Assembly (NCBI GenBank): GCA_016218705.1
Contig: JACRDC010000083.1
Coordinates: forward strand, 1-64,000
DNA: 64,000 nt
Source: Desulfarculus sp.
Lineage (GTDB): Bacteria > Desulfobacterota > Desulfarculia > Desulfarculales > Desulfarculaceae
Direction: 5' to 3'
Within the stretch, counting starts at the first letter, position 1. Each line of letters starts with the position of its first letter. The notes under the pieces are model-generated. The model saw nothing but the letters and a program-made list of their open reading frames with translations. It was not told the DNA's origin and ran no database searches. Shown here one piece after another: positions 35,694 to 43,016 of the stretch. A program made the position numbers and the translations under genes.

Positions 35694-37199
35694 ATGCGCC
35701 TCGAAGAGTTCTCCCCGGCTGACCGCGAGCTGGTCATGCCCCAGGTGGGCGGCCAGTTGGTCTACCACTGCCTGGGCTGCGGCACCGACCACGGCATCGC
35801 CGAGTTGCTCTACACCTGCCCCCAGTGCGGGGCGGTGCTCCTGATCGAGGACCGCGGCTTCGCGCGCTTGAAGGCCCGCCCTGGCGCGGCTTGGCGCCGG
35901 GCCTTTGACCTGCGCCGCATGCTCAACCTGCCGGCCTTGTCGGGCATCCTGCGCTACCACGAGCTGATCGCCCCGGTGGTGCCGCTCGACAGCGTGGTCT
36001 ACCTGGGCGAGGGGCACACCCCCCTGGTGGAGGCCTGCCCGCGCCTGAAGGGCACCCTGGGCCTGGACTTCTGTTTCAAGAACGACGGCCAGAACCCATC
36101 GGCCTCCTTCAAGGACCGAGGCATGGCCGTGGCCTTGAGCTACATAAACTACCTCATCAAGCACCAGGGCGTGGGCCAGATACTTAGCGTCTGTGCCTCC
36201 ACCGGCGACACATCCGCCTCGGCGGCCCTGTACGGGGCCTATCTGGCGCCGGGGGTGGCCTCGGCGGTGCTCTTGCCCCGGGGCAAGGTGACGCCCCAGC
36301 AACTCAGCCAGCCCCTGGGCGCCGGGGCATCCGTCTTCGAGATTCCCGGCGTATTCGACGACTGCATGAAGGTGGTGGAGCACCTGGCCGACCACTACCA
36401 GGTGGCGCTGTTGAACTCCAAGAACGCCTGGCGCATCCGCGGCCAGGAGTCCTACTCCTTCGAGGTGGCCCAGGACCTTGACTACGACCTGGCCGGCCAG
36501 GCCCTGGTGGTGCCCATCGGCAACGCCGGCAACGTCAGCGCGGTGATGGCCGGCTTCCTGCAACTACTTGAGCTGGGCATCATCAGCGAGCTGCCCAAGC
36601 TCATCGGCGTGCAGTCCCACCACGCCGACCCGGTCTTCCGCTACTACCAGGAGCCCGACCCAGCCAAGCGCGCCTGGCGGCCGGTGACCGTGCAGGCCTC
36701 GGTGGCCCAGGCGGCCATGATCGGCAACCCGGTCTCCATGCCCCGGGTCATCGAGCTGGCCCGGCGTTATGAACAGGCCGCCGGCCAGGCGCGCTTCTTC
36801 GTGGTGCAGGTCAGCGAGCAACAGATCATGGACGCCATGATCCTAGCCAACCGCCACGGCCACATCGTCTGCACCCAGGGCGGCGAGTCCCTGGCCGGTT
36901 TGTCGCGGGCCAAAGAGCTGGGCATCGTCAATAGCGGCGAGCACGCCATCCTGGACGCCACGGCCCATCACCTCAAGTTCGTCGGCTTCCAGCAGATGTA
37001 CTTCGAGGACAGCTTCCCGCCCGAGTTCGGGGTCAAGCCCCGCCGCGAGCTGGTCAACCTGCCCCAGGAGGTGCTGGCCCTGGCCGCCGACCAGATGCCG
37101 GCGCCGGGCAAGCCCCTGGCGGGCGAGGCCTTCCAGCGCTTCGTGGAGGCCACGGCCCGCGAGATCGCCCGCCGCCTGGGCCTGGAGCCCCGCTCGTGA
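35694..37199 (+). CDS. thrC: threonine synthase
   Basis: 501 residues, fold-type II PLP enzyme. An N-terminal zinc ribbon (CLGCGTDHGIAELLYTCPQCG, about 26-46) is followed by LGEGHTPLVEA, the PLP lysine in NPSASFKDRGM (near 141), VCASTGDTSASAA and a glycine-rich phosphate loop VPIGNAGNVSAVMAG. It converts O-phosphohomoserine to threonine. The zinc-ribbon form of about 490 residues is common in anaerobic bacteria and archaea. An AGGAG site precedes the ATG. The stop overlaps the GTG of the thioesterase gene by 4 nt. Confidence 0.9.
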   Translation: MRLEEFSPADRELVMPQVGGQLVYHCLGCGTDHGIAELLYTCPQCGAVLLIEDRGFARLKARPGAAWRRAFDLRRMLNLPALSGILRYHELIAPVVPLDSVVYLGEGHTPLVEACPRLKGTLGLDFCFKNDGQNPSASFKDRGMAVALSYINYLIKHQGVGQILSVCASTGDTSASAALYGAYLAPGVASAVLLPRGKVTPQQLSQPLGAGASVFEIPGVFDDCMKVVEHLADHYQVALLNSKNAWRIRGQESYSFEVAQDLDYDLAGQALVVPIGNAGNVSAVMAGFLQLLELGIISELPKLIGVQSHHADPVFRYYQEPDPAKRAWRPVTVQASVAQAAMIGNPVSMPRVIELARRYEQAAGQARFFVVQVSEQQIMDAMILANRHGHIVCTQGGESLAGLSRAKELGIVNSGEHAILDATAHHLKFVGFQQMYFEDSFPPEFGVKPRRELVNLPQEVLALAADQMPAPGKPLAGEAFQRFVEATAREIARRLGLEPRS

Positions 37200-37657
37200 G
37201 CGCCCTAAATGAACGCCCCCTGGCCGACGACGGCCTGTGCTTCGCCTGCGGCCGCCACAATCCCCAGGGCCTGGGCATGCCCGTGCGCCTGGAGGAGGAG
37301 CAGGCCCGCTGCCTGTTCAGCCTGGCCCCCCACTTCCAGGGCTGGGCGGGCATTGCCCACGGCGGGATCGTCTGCACCATCCTGGACGAAATCATGGCCC
37401 ACGCCGTGATCCGCTACATCGGCCAGGGGGTGACCACCAGCATGGAGACCACCTTCCGCCAGCCGGTGCCCCTGGGCCAGGAAATCAAGGCCCTGGGCTG
37501 GGTGGTGCTGCACCGGGGCCGACTGGCCGAGAGCGCCGGCGAGATACGCCTGGCCGCCGACGACAGCCTCTTGGCCCAGGCCAAGGCCCGCTGGCTCATC
37601 AAGCTGGACGCCCAGGGCCAGCCCATCCCCCGCTTCGGCCAGCCAAGCGCCGGATGA
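37196..37657 (+). CDS. hotdog-fold thioesterase (PaaI-like)
   Basis: 153 residues with a hotdog thioesterase core: CFACGRHNPQGLGM at the N-terminus, HFQGWAGIAHGGIVCTILDEIMAHAV (HGG...D/E active-site helix), and TTSMETTFRQPVPLGQEI. Such enzymes hydrolyse acyl-CoA thioesters; the substrate is unknown. The start GTG overlaps the thrC stop (GTGA). It is followed at once by the palindromic operator of the arsR promoter. Confidence 0.85.
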   Translation: MSALNERPLADDGLCFACGRHNPQGLGMPVRLEEEQARCLFSLAPHFQGWAGIAHGGIVCTILDEIMAHAVIRYIGQGVTTSMETTFRQPVPLGQEIKALGWVVLHRGRLAESAGEIRLAADDSLLAQAKARWLIKLDAQGQPIPRFGQPSAG

Positions 37658-37664
37658 GGGCAAT

Positions 37665-37692
37665 CCATATTTCTATTCAACTAGAAATATGG
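37665..37692. promoter_or_regulatory. palindromic ArsR-type operator
   Basis: CCATATTTCTA-ttcaac-TAGAAATATGG: perfect 11-bp arms around a 6-nt centre, ending directly at the -35 hexamer of the arsR promoter. AT-rich palindromes at this place are typical binding sites of ArsR/SmtB repressors, so autoregulation is likely. Confidence 0.75.
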
Positions 37693-37721
37693 TTGACAAC
37701 CCCGGTGCCGGCGGCTATGCT
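37693..37721 (+). promoter_or_regulatory. consensus sigma-70 promoter of arsR
   Basis: TTGACA (37693-37698), a 17-nt spacer and TATGCT (37716-37721). The arsR ATG begins 7 nt after the -10 box, so transcription should start at or next to the start codon, giving a leaderless message. Confidence 0.8.
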
Positions 37722-37727
37722 TGGGTC

Positions 37728-38051
37728 ATGGAACTGGAGAGCATAGCCCACCGTCTGGCCGAGCTTGGCCACCCCGCCCGCCTGGAGGCCTTCCGGCTCC
37801 TGGTGCGAGCCGGCCACGCGGGTCTGCCGGTCAAGGACATCCAGGCCCACCTGGGCATCCCCCAGTCCACCCTGTCCCACCACCTGTCCCATCTGCTGGC
37901 GGCGGGGCTCATCAGCCAGACCCGCGAGGGCCGGGTGCTGCGCTGCCGGGTGGAGTTCAAGGCCATCAAGGAGGTGCTGGACTTTCTCATGCGCGACTGC
38001 TGCGCCGGCGTGGACAGCCCGGCGGGCATCGCCACCTCCCTGCCCGGGTAG
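37728..38051 (+). CDS. arsR: ArsR/SmtB-family transcriptional repressor
   Basis: 107 residues with a winged-helix fold: LAELGHPARLEAFRLLVRAGHAGLPVKDIQAHLGIPQSTLSHHLSHLLAAGLISQTREGRVLRCRV. The recognition helix is QSTLSHHLSHLL. The C-terminal part carries a vicinal cysteine pair (RDCCAG), a plausible arsenite ligand; the classic ELCVCDL site is absent. The ATG has no ribosome site and lies 7 nt past the -10 box, so translation is probably leaderless. It fronts the arsM operon and should repress it through the upstream palindrome. Confidence 0.85.
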   Translation: MELESIAHRLAELGHPARLEAFRLLVRAGHAGLPVKDIQAHLGIPQSTLSHHLSHLLAAGLISQTREGRVLRCRVEFKAIKEVLDFLMRDCCAGVDSPAGIATSLPG

Positions 38052-38118
38052 GGGGCTTTTTTTTGGCTATTTGCTTCGATGGTTCTGGATATATGGGTTT
38101 ACAACAAAGGAGGCAATG

Positions 38119-38943
38119 ATGTCCCAGATGTCAGACCAGGAGATTCGTTCCGCCGTGCTGGAGCGCTATCGCCGCACCGCCACCCAGGGCGGCGGTTGCT
38201 GCGCCGGCCCGGCCACCGGCTGCTGCGGACCCCAGGCCCAGCCGCCCTCCCCCCAGGACATCTCAACGGCCCTGGGCTACAGCCCCGAGGACCTGTCGGC
38301 GGTGCCCGAGGGCGCCAACCTGGGCCTGGGCTGCGGCAACCCCCAGGCCATCGCGCAACTACAGCCTGGCGAGACGGTCCTGGACCTGGGCAGCGGCGGC
38401 GGCTTTGACTGCTTCCTGGCCGCCCGCCAGGTGGGGGAGCGGGGCCGGGTCATCGGCGTGGACATGACCCCGGAGATGGTGGCCCTGGCCCGGGCCAACG
38501 CGGCCAAGACCGGGGCGGCCAACGTGGAGTTCCGCCTGGGCGAGATCGAGCACCTGCCCGTGGCCGACCACAGCGTGGACGCGATCTTGAGCAACTGCGT
38601 CATCAACCTGGCCGCCGACAAGCTGCCGGTGTACCGCGAGGCTTATCGGGTGCTTAAGGCAGGCGGGCGCCTGGCCATCTCCGACGTGGTGGCCACCCAG
38701 CCCCTGCCCGCCGAGTTGGCCCGCGACCTGGCCCTGTGGTCCTCCTGCGCCGCCGGGGCCTTGCAGGTGACGGAGTTGCAAAACATTCTGGCCCAGGTGG
38801 GGTTCGTGGAGATCGCCATCACGGTGGACGAGAACAGCCGCCGGTTCATTGACCAGTGGGCCACGGGTAAGGGTCTGGGCGACTATCTGGCCTCGGCCCG
38901 CATCCAGGCCCGCAGGCCGCTGGCAAGCGAGGTGGCCTCGTGA
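38119..38943 (+). CDS. arsM: arsenite S-adenosylmethionine methyltransferase
   Basis: 274 residues. A cysteine-rich N-terminus (GGGCCAGPATGCCGPQ) is followed by GLGCGNP (Cys72), the SAM site VLDLGSGGGFD, SNCVINL (Cys160) and WSSCAAGAL (Cys210). These three cysteines match the arsenite-binding triad of ArsM enzymes, which add methyl groups to As(III). An AAAGGAGG site is placed 5 nt before the ATG at 38119 (an ATG at 38116 is too close). The stop overlaps the GTG of the selenoprotein gene. The gene lies 67 nt after arsR and is presumably induced by arsenite. Confidence 0.92.
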   Translation: MSQMSDQEIRSAVLERYRRTATQGGGCCAGPATGCCGPQAQPPSPQDISTALGYSPEDLSAVPEGANLGLGCGNPQAIAQLQPGETVLDLGSGGGFDCFLAARQVGERGRVIGVDMTPEMVALARANAAKTGAANVEFRLGEIEHLPVADHSVDAILSNCVINLAADKLPVYREAYRVLKAGGRLAISDVVATQPLPAELARDLALWSSCAAGALQVTELQNILAQVGFVEIAITVDENSRRFIDQWATGKGLGDYLASARIQARRPLASEVAS

Positions 38944-39422
38944 GCCGGGCACCTGAGGCGGTGGCCCTGTTCAACCAGGGCCTGCATTGAGGCCAGGCCG
39001 TGCTCGCCGGTTTCGGCGAGGATCATGGCCTTCCCCGGCACCAGGCTATCGCCCTGGGCCGCTGCCTGGGCGGCGGCATGGGCCAGGGCCTGGTCTGCGG
39101 GGCGGTGAGCGGCGCCCTGCTGATCCTGGGCCTGCTGCCCCCCGGCGAACCCCAGGACGAGACCCGCTGCCGCCAGGAGGCGCTCATGCGCGGCGCCCAG
39201 TTCAGGGAGGAGTTCAGCCGGCGGCGGGGCTCGCTGTTGTGCCGGGACCTCTTGGGCGTGGACATCAGCACCCCCGAGGGCCGCCGCCAGGCCGTGGAGC
39301 AGGAGATGTTCAGCAAGCTTTGCCCAGCCCTGGTGGGCGAGGCCGCCGCCATTCTGGAAGAGGTGCTATCCGAAGGGGCGGAGGCCACTCCCCAGCGCCC
39401 CGCCGCGGAAACAACTCGCTAG
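38940..39422 (+). CDS. C_GCAxxG_C_C family selenoprotein (UGA-Sec)
   Basis: 160 residues if the in-frame TGA at 38988-38990 is selenocysteine. From GTG 38940, overlapping the arsM stop by 4 nt, the frame reads EAVALFNQGLH-U-GQAVLAGFGEDHGL, then RCLGGGMGQGLVCGAVSGALLILGLL and a Cys-containing tail. The family consensus has G-x-N-C-x-Q-A-V at this place and G-x-C-G-A-x-x-G next, so Sec17 stands at the conserved redox cysteine. A perfect stem-loop begins 12 nt after the TGA (loop 18 nt after it). The family is redox-active but poorly characterised. Its place in an arsenic operon suggests a role in As(V)/As(III) or methylarsenical redox handling. Confidence 0.9.
39003..39020 (+). promoter_or_regulatory. 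bacterial SECIS-like hairpin in the arsenic-operon selenoprotein
   Basis: CTCGCC-GGTTTC-GGCGAG: perfect 6-bp stem with a loop opening GGU, 18 nt after the UGA. This matches the distance and loop G requirement of bacterial SECIS elements. Confidence 0.75.
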
Positions 39423-39460
39423 CCCATCCCTGGGGCCGGCCAAGCCAAAAGGAACCCACC

Positions 39461-40222
39461 ATGCAAAGCGTGATTCAACCCCGCCCCTGGCGCTGCTGCC
39501 GCGCCCGCCGGATAAAGGCGGACTACCAGGTGGCCCGCTCCAGCCACGCCGGCCGCATCGCCGCCCTGTACAGCCGCCTGGCCTGGCTCTACGACCCCTT
39601 CACCGACCACGAGTTGCCCCACCACCTGCGGGCCGTGGAGTTGGCCGCCATCCAGCCGGGGGAGGCCGTGCTGGAGGTGGCCTGTGGCACGGGCCGGGCC
39701 ACGGCCCTGCTGGCCCAGGCCCTGGGGAAAGATGGCCGCATGCAGGCCGTGGACCTCACCCCGGCCATGCTGGCCAAGGCCCGGGCCAAGCTCGCCCGCC
39801 TGGGGCTCCTGGAGCGGGTGGAGTTGCGCCAGGCCTCGGCCCTGGCCCTGCCCCATGCCGACAACAGCTTTGATCTGCTGTATAACTCCTACATGTTCGA
39901 TTTGGTGGACTCAAGCCAGATGCCGGCCATCCTGGCCGAGTTTGGCCGGGTGCTCAAACCGGGAGGACGCCTGGTGCTGGTGGACATGAGCAAGCAGGGC
40001 GGCGGCCGAACGCCCTACGAGTGGCTCTACGAGCGGGGGCTCTTGTCCTTTGTCTCGGGGGCCTGCCGTCCGGTGTTGATGCGGCCTTTGGTGGAGGCGG
40101 CGGGCTTTGCCGAAGTCAGCCGGGAGTATCGCAAGAACCGCAGCCTGTTCCCCCTCAACTGGCTGCACGGCAGCGAGATCGTCACGGCGCGCAAGCCGGC
40201 AAGTGAGACAGGCACGCCGTAA
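39461..40222 (+). CDS. class I SAM-dependent methyltransferase (UbiE-like)
   Basis: 253 residues. After a basic N-terminus with a Cys pair (WRCCRARR) comes RLAWLYDPFTDHELPHHLRAVEL, the SAM motif VLEVACGTGRATALLAQALG, and LPHADNSFDLLYNSYMFDLV plus LKPGGRLVLVDMSKQ. The overall pattern resembles UbiE/COQ5 methyltransferases. It is 38 nt after the selenoprotein gene with its own AAAAGGAA site and probably belongs to the arsenic operon, where a second methyltransferase could act on methylated or thiolated arsenicals. A quinone or other substrate cannot be excluded. It overlaps rlmH by 1 nt. Confidence 0.8.
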   Translation: MQSVIQPRPWRCCRARRIKADYQVARSSHAGRIAALYSRLAWLYDPFTDHELPHHLRAVELAAIQPGEAVLEVACGTGRATALLAQALGKDGRMQAVDLTPAMLAKARAKLARLGLLERVELRQASALALPHADNSFDLLYNSYMFDLVDSSQMPAILAEFGRVLKPGGRLVLVDMSKQGGGRTPYEWLYERGLLSFVSGACRPVLMRPLVEAAGFAEVSREYRKNRSLFPLNWLHGSEIVTARKPASETGTP

Positions 40223-40695
40223 TGACCCAGGTGCTGCTCACCGTGGGCAAACCCAAGGCCGCCTACCTGGCCCAGGGCCTGGAGGACTACGCCGGCCGCC
40301 TCAACGCCTACGGCGGCTGCCGCCTGGAGGCGGCGCGGCCGGTCAAGGCCCTGAAAGGCCGCCCCACCGCCGAGGTGCTGCTGGAGGAGGGCCGCCGCCT
40401 GCTGGGGCGACTGGAGCCCCGGGACCAGGTCTGGGCCCTGGACGTGGCCGGCCAGGCCTGGTCCTCCGAGGAGTGGGCCAAGCGCCTGCGCAAGGTGCTG
40501 GAGCAGGGCGCCCGGCGCCTGGTGCTGGTGGTGGGCGGGCCTTGGGGCCTGGACCCGGCGGTCCTGGCCCGGGCCGATCAGCGGGTGAGCCTGGGACCGG
40601 CCACCCTGCCCCACGAGTTGGCGGCCTGCGTGGCCCTGGAACAGCTCTACCGCGCCCACACCATCCTGGCCGGCACGCCCTACCACCGGGGCTAG
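40222..40695 (+). CDS. rlmH: 23S rRNA pseudouridine-1915 N3-methyltransferase
   Basis: 157 residues of the SPOUT family: VWALDVAGQAWSSEEWAKRL, LVLVVGGPWGLDPAVLARAD and the trefoil-knot end LPHELAACVALEQLYRAHTILAGTPYHRG, which is diagnostic for RlmH. It methylates pseudouridine 1915 in helix 69 of 23S rRNA. The ATG shares an A with the upstream TAA. A housekeeping gene attached to the end of the arsenic operon; its own promoter was not seen. Confidence 0.93.
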   Translation: MTQVLLTVGKPKAAYLAQGLEDYAGRLNAYGGCRLEAARPVKALKGRPTAEVLLEEGRRLLGRLEPRDQVWALDVAGQAWSSEEWAKRLRKVLEQGARRLVLVVGGPWGLDPAVLARADQRVSLGPATLPHELAACVALEQLYRAHTILAGTPYHRG

Positions 40696-40760
40696 GGCCG
40701 GTTCGAGGTCAAGCGTAAGTTGCACGGTTTGCGTCGCCGAAATGGTCTGGCGCCTCTGCT

Positions 40761-40868
40761 CCCTCTCCCCCATTCTGATGGGGGAGAGGGTCGGGGTGAG
40801 GGGGCCTGGTTTCGAGGCACCAGATTCCCCTCTCACCCTTACCCTCTCCCCCCAGTGGGGGGAGAGGG
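40761..40868. repeat. CCCTCTCCCCC/GGGGGAGAGGG palindromic repeat
   Basis: Two hairpins, CCCTCTCCCCC...GGGGGAGAGGG and ACCCTCTCCCCCC...GGGGGGAGAGGG, separated by about 50 nt that include GGGTGAGGGG and CCCCTCTCACCC, themselves complementary. The whole unit is an inverted repeat. It resembles widespread intergenic palindromes of proteobacteria. It sits between the convergent rlmH and plsY genes and may terminate both. Confidence 0.75.
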
Positions 40869-40929
40869 AACGAGCAGCGCGGCACTTAATGGCTGTTTTA
40901 ATGAGGAGGAGGCAGCCAACCAGGAGGGC

Positions 40930-41514
40930 CTAGCGAAGGCCGTGCTCGCTGCCCTGGCGCAGGCGGGCGATGTTGTCCTTGTGCCGCCAGACCACCAGGG
41001 CGGCCATGACCAGGGCCATGACCACCAGGGGCGCGGGCTGGCCCAGGAGCCACAGCCATGCCGGGGCGCTCAGGCAGCCGGCCAGGGAGCCCACCGAGAC
41101 GTGCCCCGACCACCAGGCGGCCAGCACCAGCACCGCCATGGTGGCCAAGAGGCCCAGGGGCGTGACGGCGGCCAGCACCCCCAGGGCGGTGGCCACGCCC
41201 TTGCCGCCCTTGAAGCCCAGGTACAGAGGGAAGACATGCCCCAGGAAGGCGGCCAGGCCCACGGCGGCCGCCGGCGCGGGCGCCAGGTAGTGCAGGGCCA
41301 GGGCCGTGGGCAGGGTGCCCTTGGCCGCGTCCAGGAACAGGGTGGCCACCCCGGCGGTCTTGCCGGCCAGGCGGGTGACGTTGGTGGCGCCAATGTTGCC
41401 CGAACCCCCGCCGCGGGGGTCGGGGCCGCCCAAGAGGCGGGTGACGAGCAGGCCAAAGGGGATTGACCCCAACAGATAGCCGCCCAACACCAGTGCCGCC
41501 GCCCAAAGGTCCAT
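40930..41514 (-). CDS. plsY: glycerol-3-phosphate acyltransferase PlsY
   Basis: About 194 residues, five membrane helices, with the family motifs LLGSIPFGLLV, GSGNIGATNVTR and FPLYLGFKGGKGVATALGVL, and RHKDNIARLRQG near the end. PlsY transfers acyl groups from acyl-phosphate to glycerol-3-phosphate, the first step in phospholipid synthesis. The ATG at 41514 gives the usual length; an in-frame ATG at 41550 would add 12 residues. Alone on the minus strand, convergent with rlmH. Confidence 0.93.
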   Translation of the reverse strand: MDLWAAALVLGGYLLGSIPFGLLVTRLLGGPDPRGGGSGNIGATNVTRLAGKTAGVATLFLDAAKGTLPTALALHYLAPAPAAAVGLAAFLGHVFPLYLGFKGGKGVATALGVLAAVTPLGLLATMAVLVLAAWWSGHVSVGSLAGCLSAPAWLWLLGQPAPLVVMALVMAALVVWRHKDNIARLRQGSEHGLR

Positions 41515-41706
41515 GGAATACCCGTCCGCCCTTGCTTTATGGTTGGCCATGCCCCGCCCCCATCCCTTACCAGAGACGGGGGCCGCTGGCGACGCCTACT
41601 TTATTACGCCGTGGACAAAGCCCGCGCAAGTGATTAGTCTAAAGGCTATCCAAACGCGCTTGCCAGCCGGCACGGTCTGCGCAAGCTCACAAAAAACGAG
41701 GGGCAT

Positions 41707-42126
41707 GTGCGTATCTGCGTCATAGACGGCCAGGGTGGTGGTATCGGCAGCGTCATCATCCGCCGCATCAAGGATGAATTCGGCGAGGAGGTGGAGGTCC
41801 TGGCCCTGGGCACCAACGCCATCGCCACGGCCCAGATGATGAAGGCCCACGCCAACCGTGGGGCCACCGGCGAAAACGCCATCCTGGTGACCATCCAGGA
41901 GGCCGACGTGGTCATCGGCCCCCTGGGCATCGTCCTGGCCAACGCCATGATGGGGGAGGTCACGCCGGCCATCGCCGCCGGCGTGGCCGCCTGCCGCGCC
42001 CGCAAGTTCCTGCTGCCCCTCACCCAGGAAAACGTCGAGGTGGTGAGCGTGGCGCACGAGCCCCTGCCCCACCAAGTTGACCACATCGTCAACCTCCGCC
42101 TCAAGGAGATGCTGAAGCATGTGTGA
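41707..42126 (+). CDS. DUF3842-type protein
   Basis: 139 residues: RICVIDGQGGGIGSVIIRRIKDEFG at the N-terminus (a Rossmann-like glycine-rich start), LALGTNAIATAQMMKAHANRGATGENAI and a core ADVVIGPLGIVLANAMMGEVTPAIAAGV. I associate this with the DUF3842 family found in anaerobes. It starts at GTG with GAGGGG upstream and overlaps cooT by 8 nt, so the two are probably translated together. Nickel or metal homeostasis is possible from the neighbour, but no direct evidence. Confidence 0.75.
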   Translation: MRICVIDGQGGGIGSVIIRRIKDEFGEEVEVLALGTNAIATAQMMKAHANRGATGENAILVTIQEADVVIGPLGIVLANAMMGEVTPAIAAGVAACRARKFLLPLTQENVEVVSVAHEPLPHQVDHIVNLRLKEMLKHV

Positions 42127-42310
42127 AGCCACGGCCTATATCATCAAAAACGGCCAGGAGGAGCTTCTCTTGGCCGACGTGGATGTCATTGAGCCCCAGG
42201 AAGACGGCCTGGTGCGCCTGGTCTCCATCTATGGCGAGCAGAAGGTGCTCAAGGCCCAGATCAAGTCCATGAGCCTGGTCAACCACCGCGTGGTGTTGGC
42301 CCAGGGCTAG
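42119..42310 (+). CDS. cooT: CooT-family nickel-binding protein
   Basis: 63 residues: MCEATAYIIKNGQEELLLADVDVIEP...GLVRLVSIYGEQKVLKAQIKSMSLVNHRVVL. CooT is a small beta protein that binds nickel through the N-terminal Met-Cys and helps insert Ni into carbon monoxide dehydrogenase. That fits an organism using the acetyl-CoA pathway. Conserved Cys2 is present. It overlaps the upstream gene by 8 nt. Confidence 0.85.
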   Translation: MCEATAYIIKNGQEELLLADVDVIEPQEDGLVRLVSIYGEQKVLKAQIKSMSLVNHRVVLAQG

Positions 42311-42358
42311 CCGCGCCCGGCCAGGCAAGCCTCAACCCCTGCTCAAGGGAGAAGAACC

Positions 42359-43009
42359 ATGGCCGACCAGTCCTCCATCGAGCGCCTGCTGGGGTCCCTG
42401 CACTGGCTGGGGCATGACAGCTTCCGCCTGGACAGCCCCGCCGGGGCCGTTTACTTCGACCCCTACGAGTTGAAGGGTGGACCCGTTGCCGCCTTGGTCC
42501 TGTGCAGCCACGACCACTTCGACCACTGCGTGCCCGAGGACGTGGCCAAAATCAGGGGGCCTGAGACGGTCATCGTCACCGAGGCCCAGTGCGCGCAGAA
42601 GCTGGGCGGCGCCAACGTCAAGACGATGAGTCCCGGCGACAGCCTGGAGGTGCTGGGCATCAAGATCAAGGCCGTGCCGGCCTACAACACCGACAAAGAG
42701 TTCCACCCCCAGGGAAATGCCTGGCTGGGCTTCGTGGTCACCGTGGAGGGGGTGAGCATCTATCATGCCGGCGACACCGACCACATCCCCGAGATGAGCG
42801 GCCTGGAGGTGGACATCGCCCTGCTGCCTGTCTCGGGCACCTATGTCATGACCGCCGAGCAGGCGGTGCAGGCGGCCCTGGCCATCAAGCCGCGCCTGGC
42901 CATACCAATGCACTATGGGGCCATCGTGGGCGACGCTGGCGACGCCCAACGCTTCGCCCAGGCCCTGCAGGGCAAGGTTCCGGTGCGCATCCTGGCCAAG
43001 GAGTCATAG
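42359..43009 (+). CDS. metallo-beta-lactamase-fold hydrolase
   Basis: 216 residues with the MBL signature SHDHFDHCVPEDV (HxHxDH variant), YHAGDTDHIPEM and a late histidine in AIPMHYGAIVGD. It is close to the UPF0173/ulaG-like group of short metal-dependent hydrolases. Metal site complete, substrate unknown. An AAGGGAG site precedes the ATG. Lies 48 nt after cooT, possibly in the same transcript. Confidence 0.85.
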   Translation: MADQSSIERLLGSLHWLGHDSFRLDSPAGAVYFDPYELKGGPVAALVLCSHDHFDHCVPEDVAKIRGPETVIVTEAQCAQKLGGANVKTMSPGDSLEVLGIKIKAVPAYNTDKEFHPQGNAWLGFVVTVEGVSIYHAGDTDHIPEMSGLEVDIALLPVSGTYVMTAEQAVQAALAIKPRLAIPMHYGAIVGDAGDAQRFAQALQGKVPVRILAKES

Positions 43010-43016
43010 ACCCGCC

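Noticed and set aside
38987..39460. Long N-terminal extension of the methyltransferase at 39461
   Set aside because: The frame is open upstream but its product there is Pro/Gly/Arg-rich and overlaps the selenoprotein gene in another frame; the ATG at 39461 has its own ribosome site.
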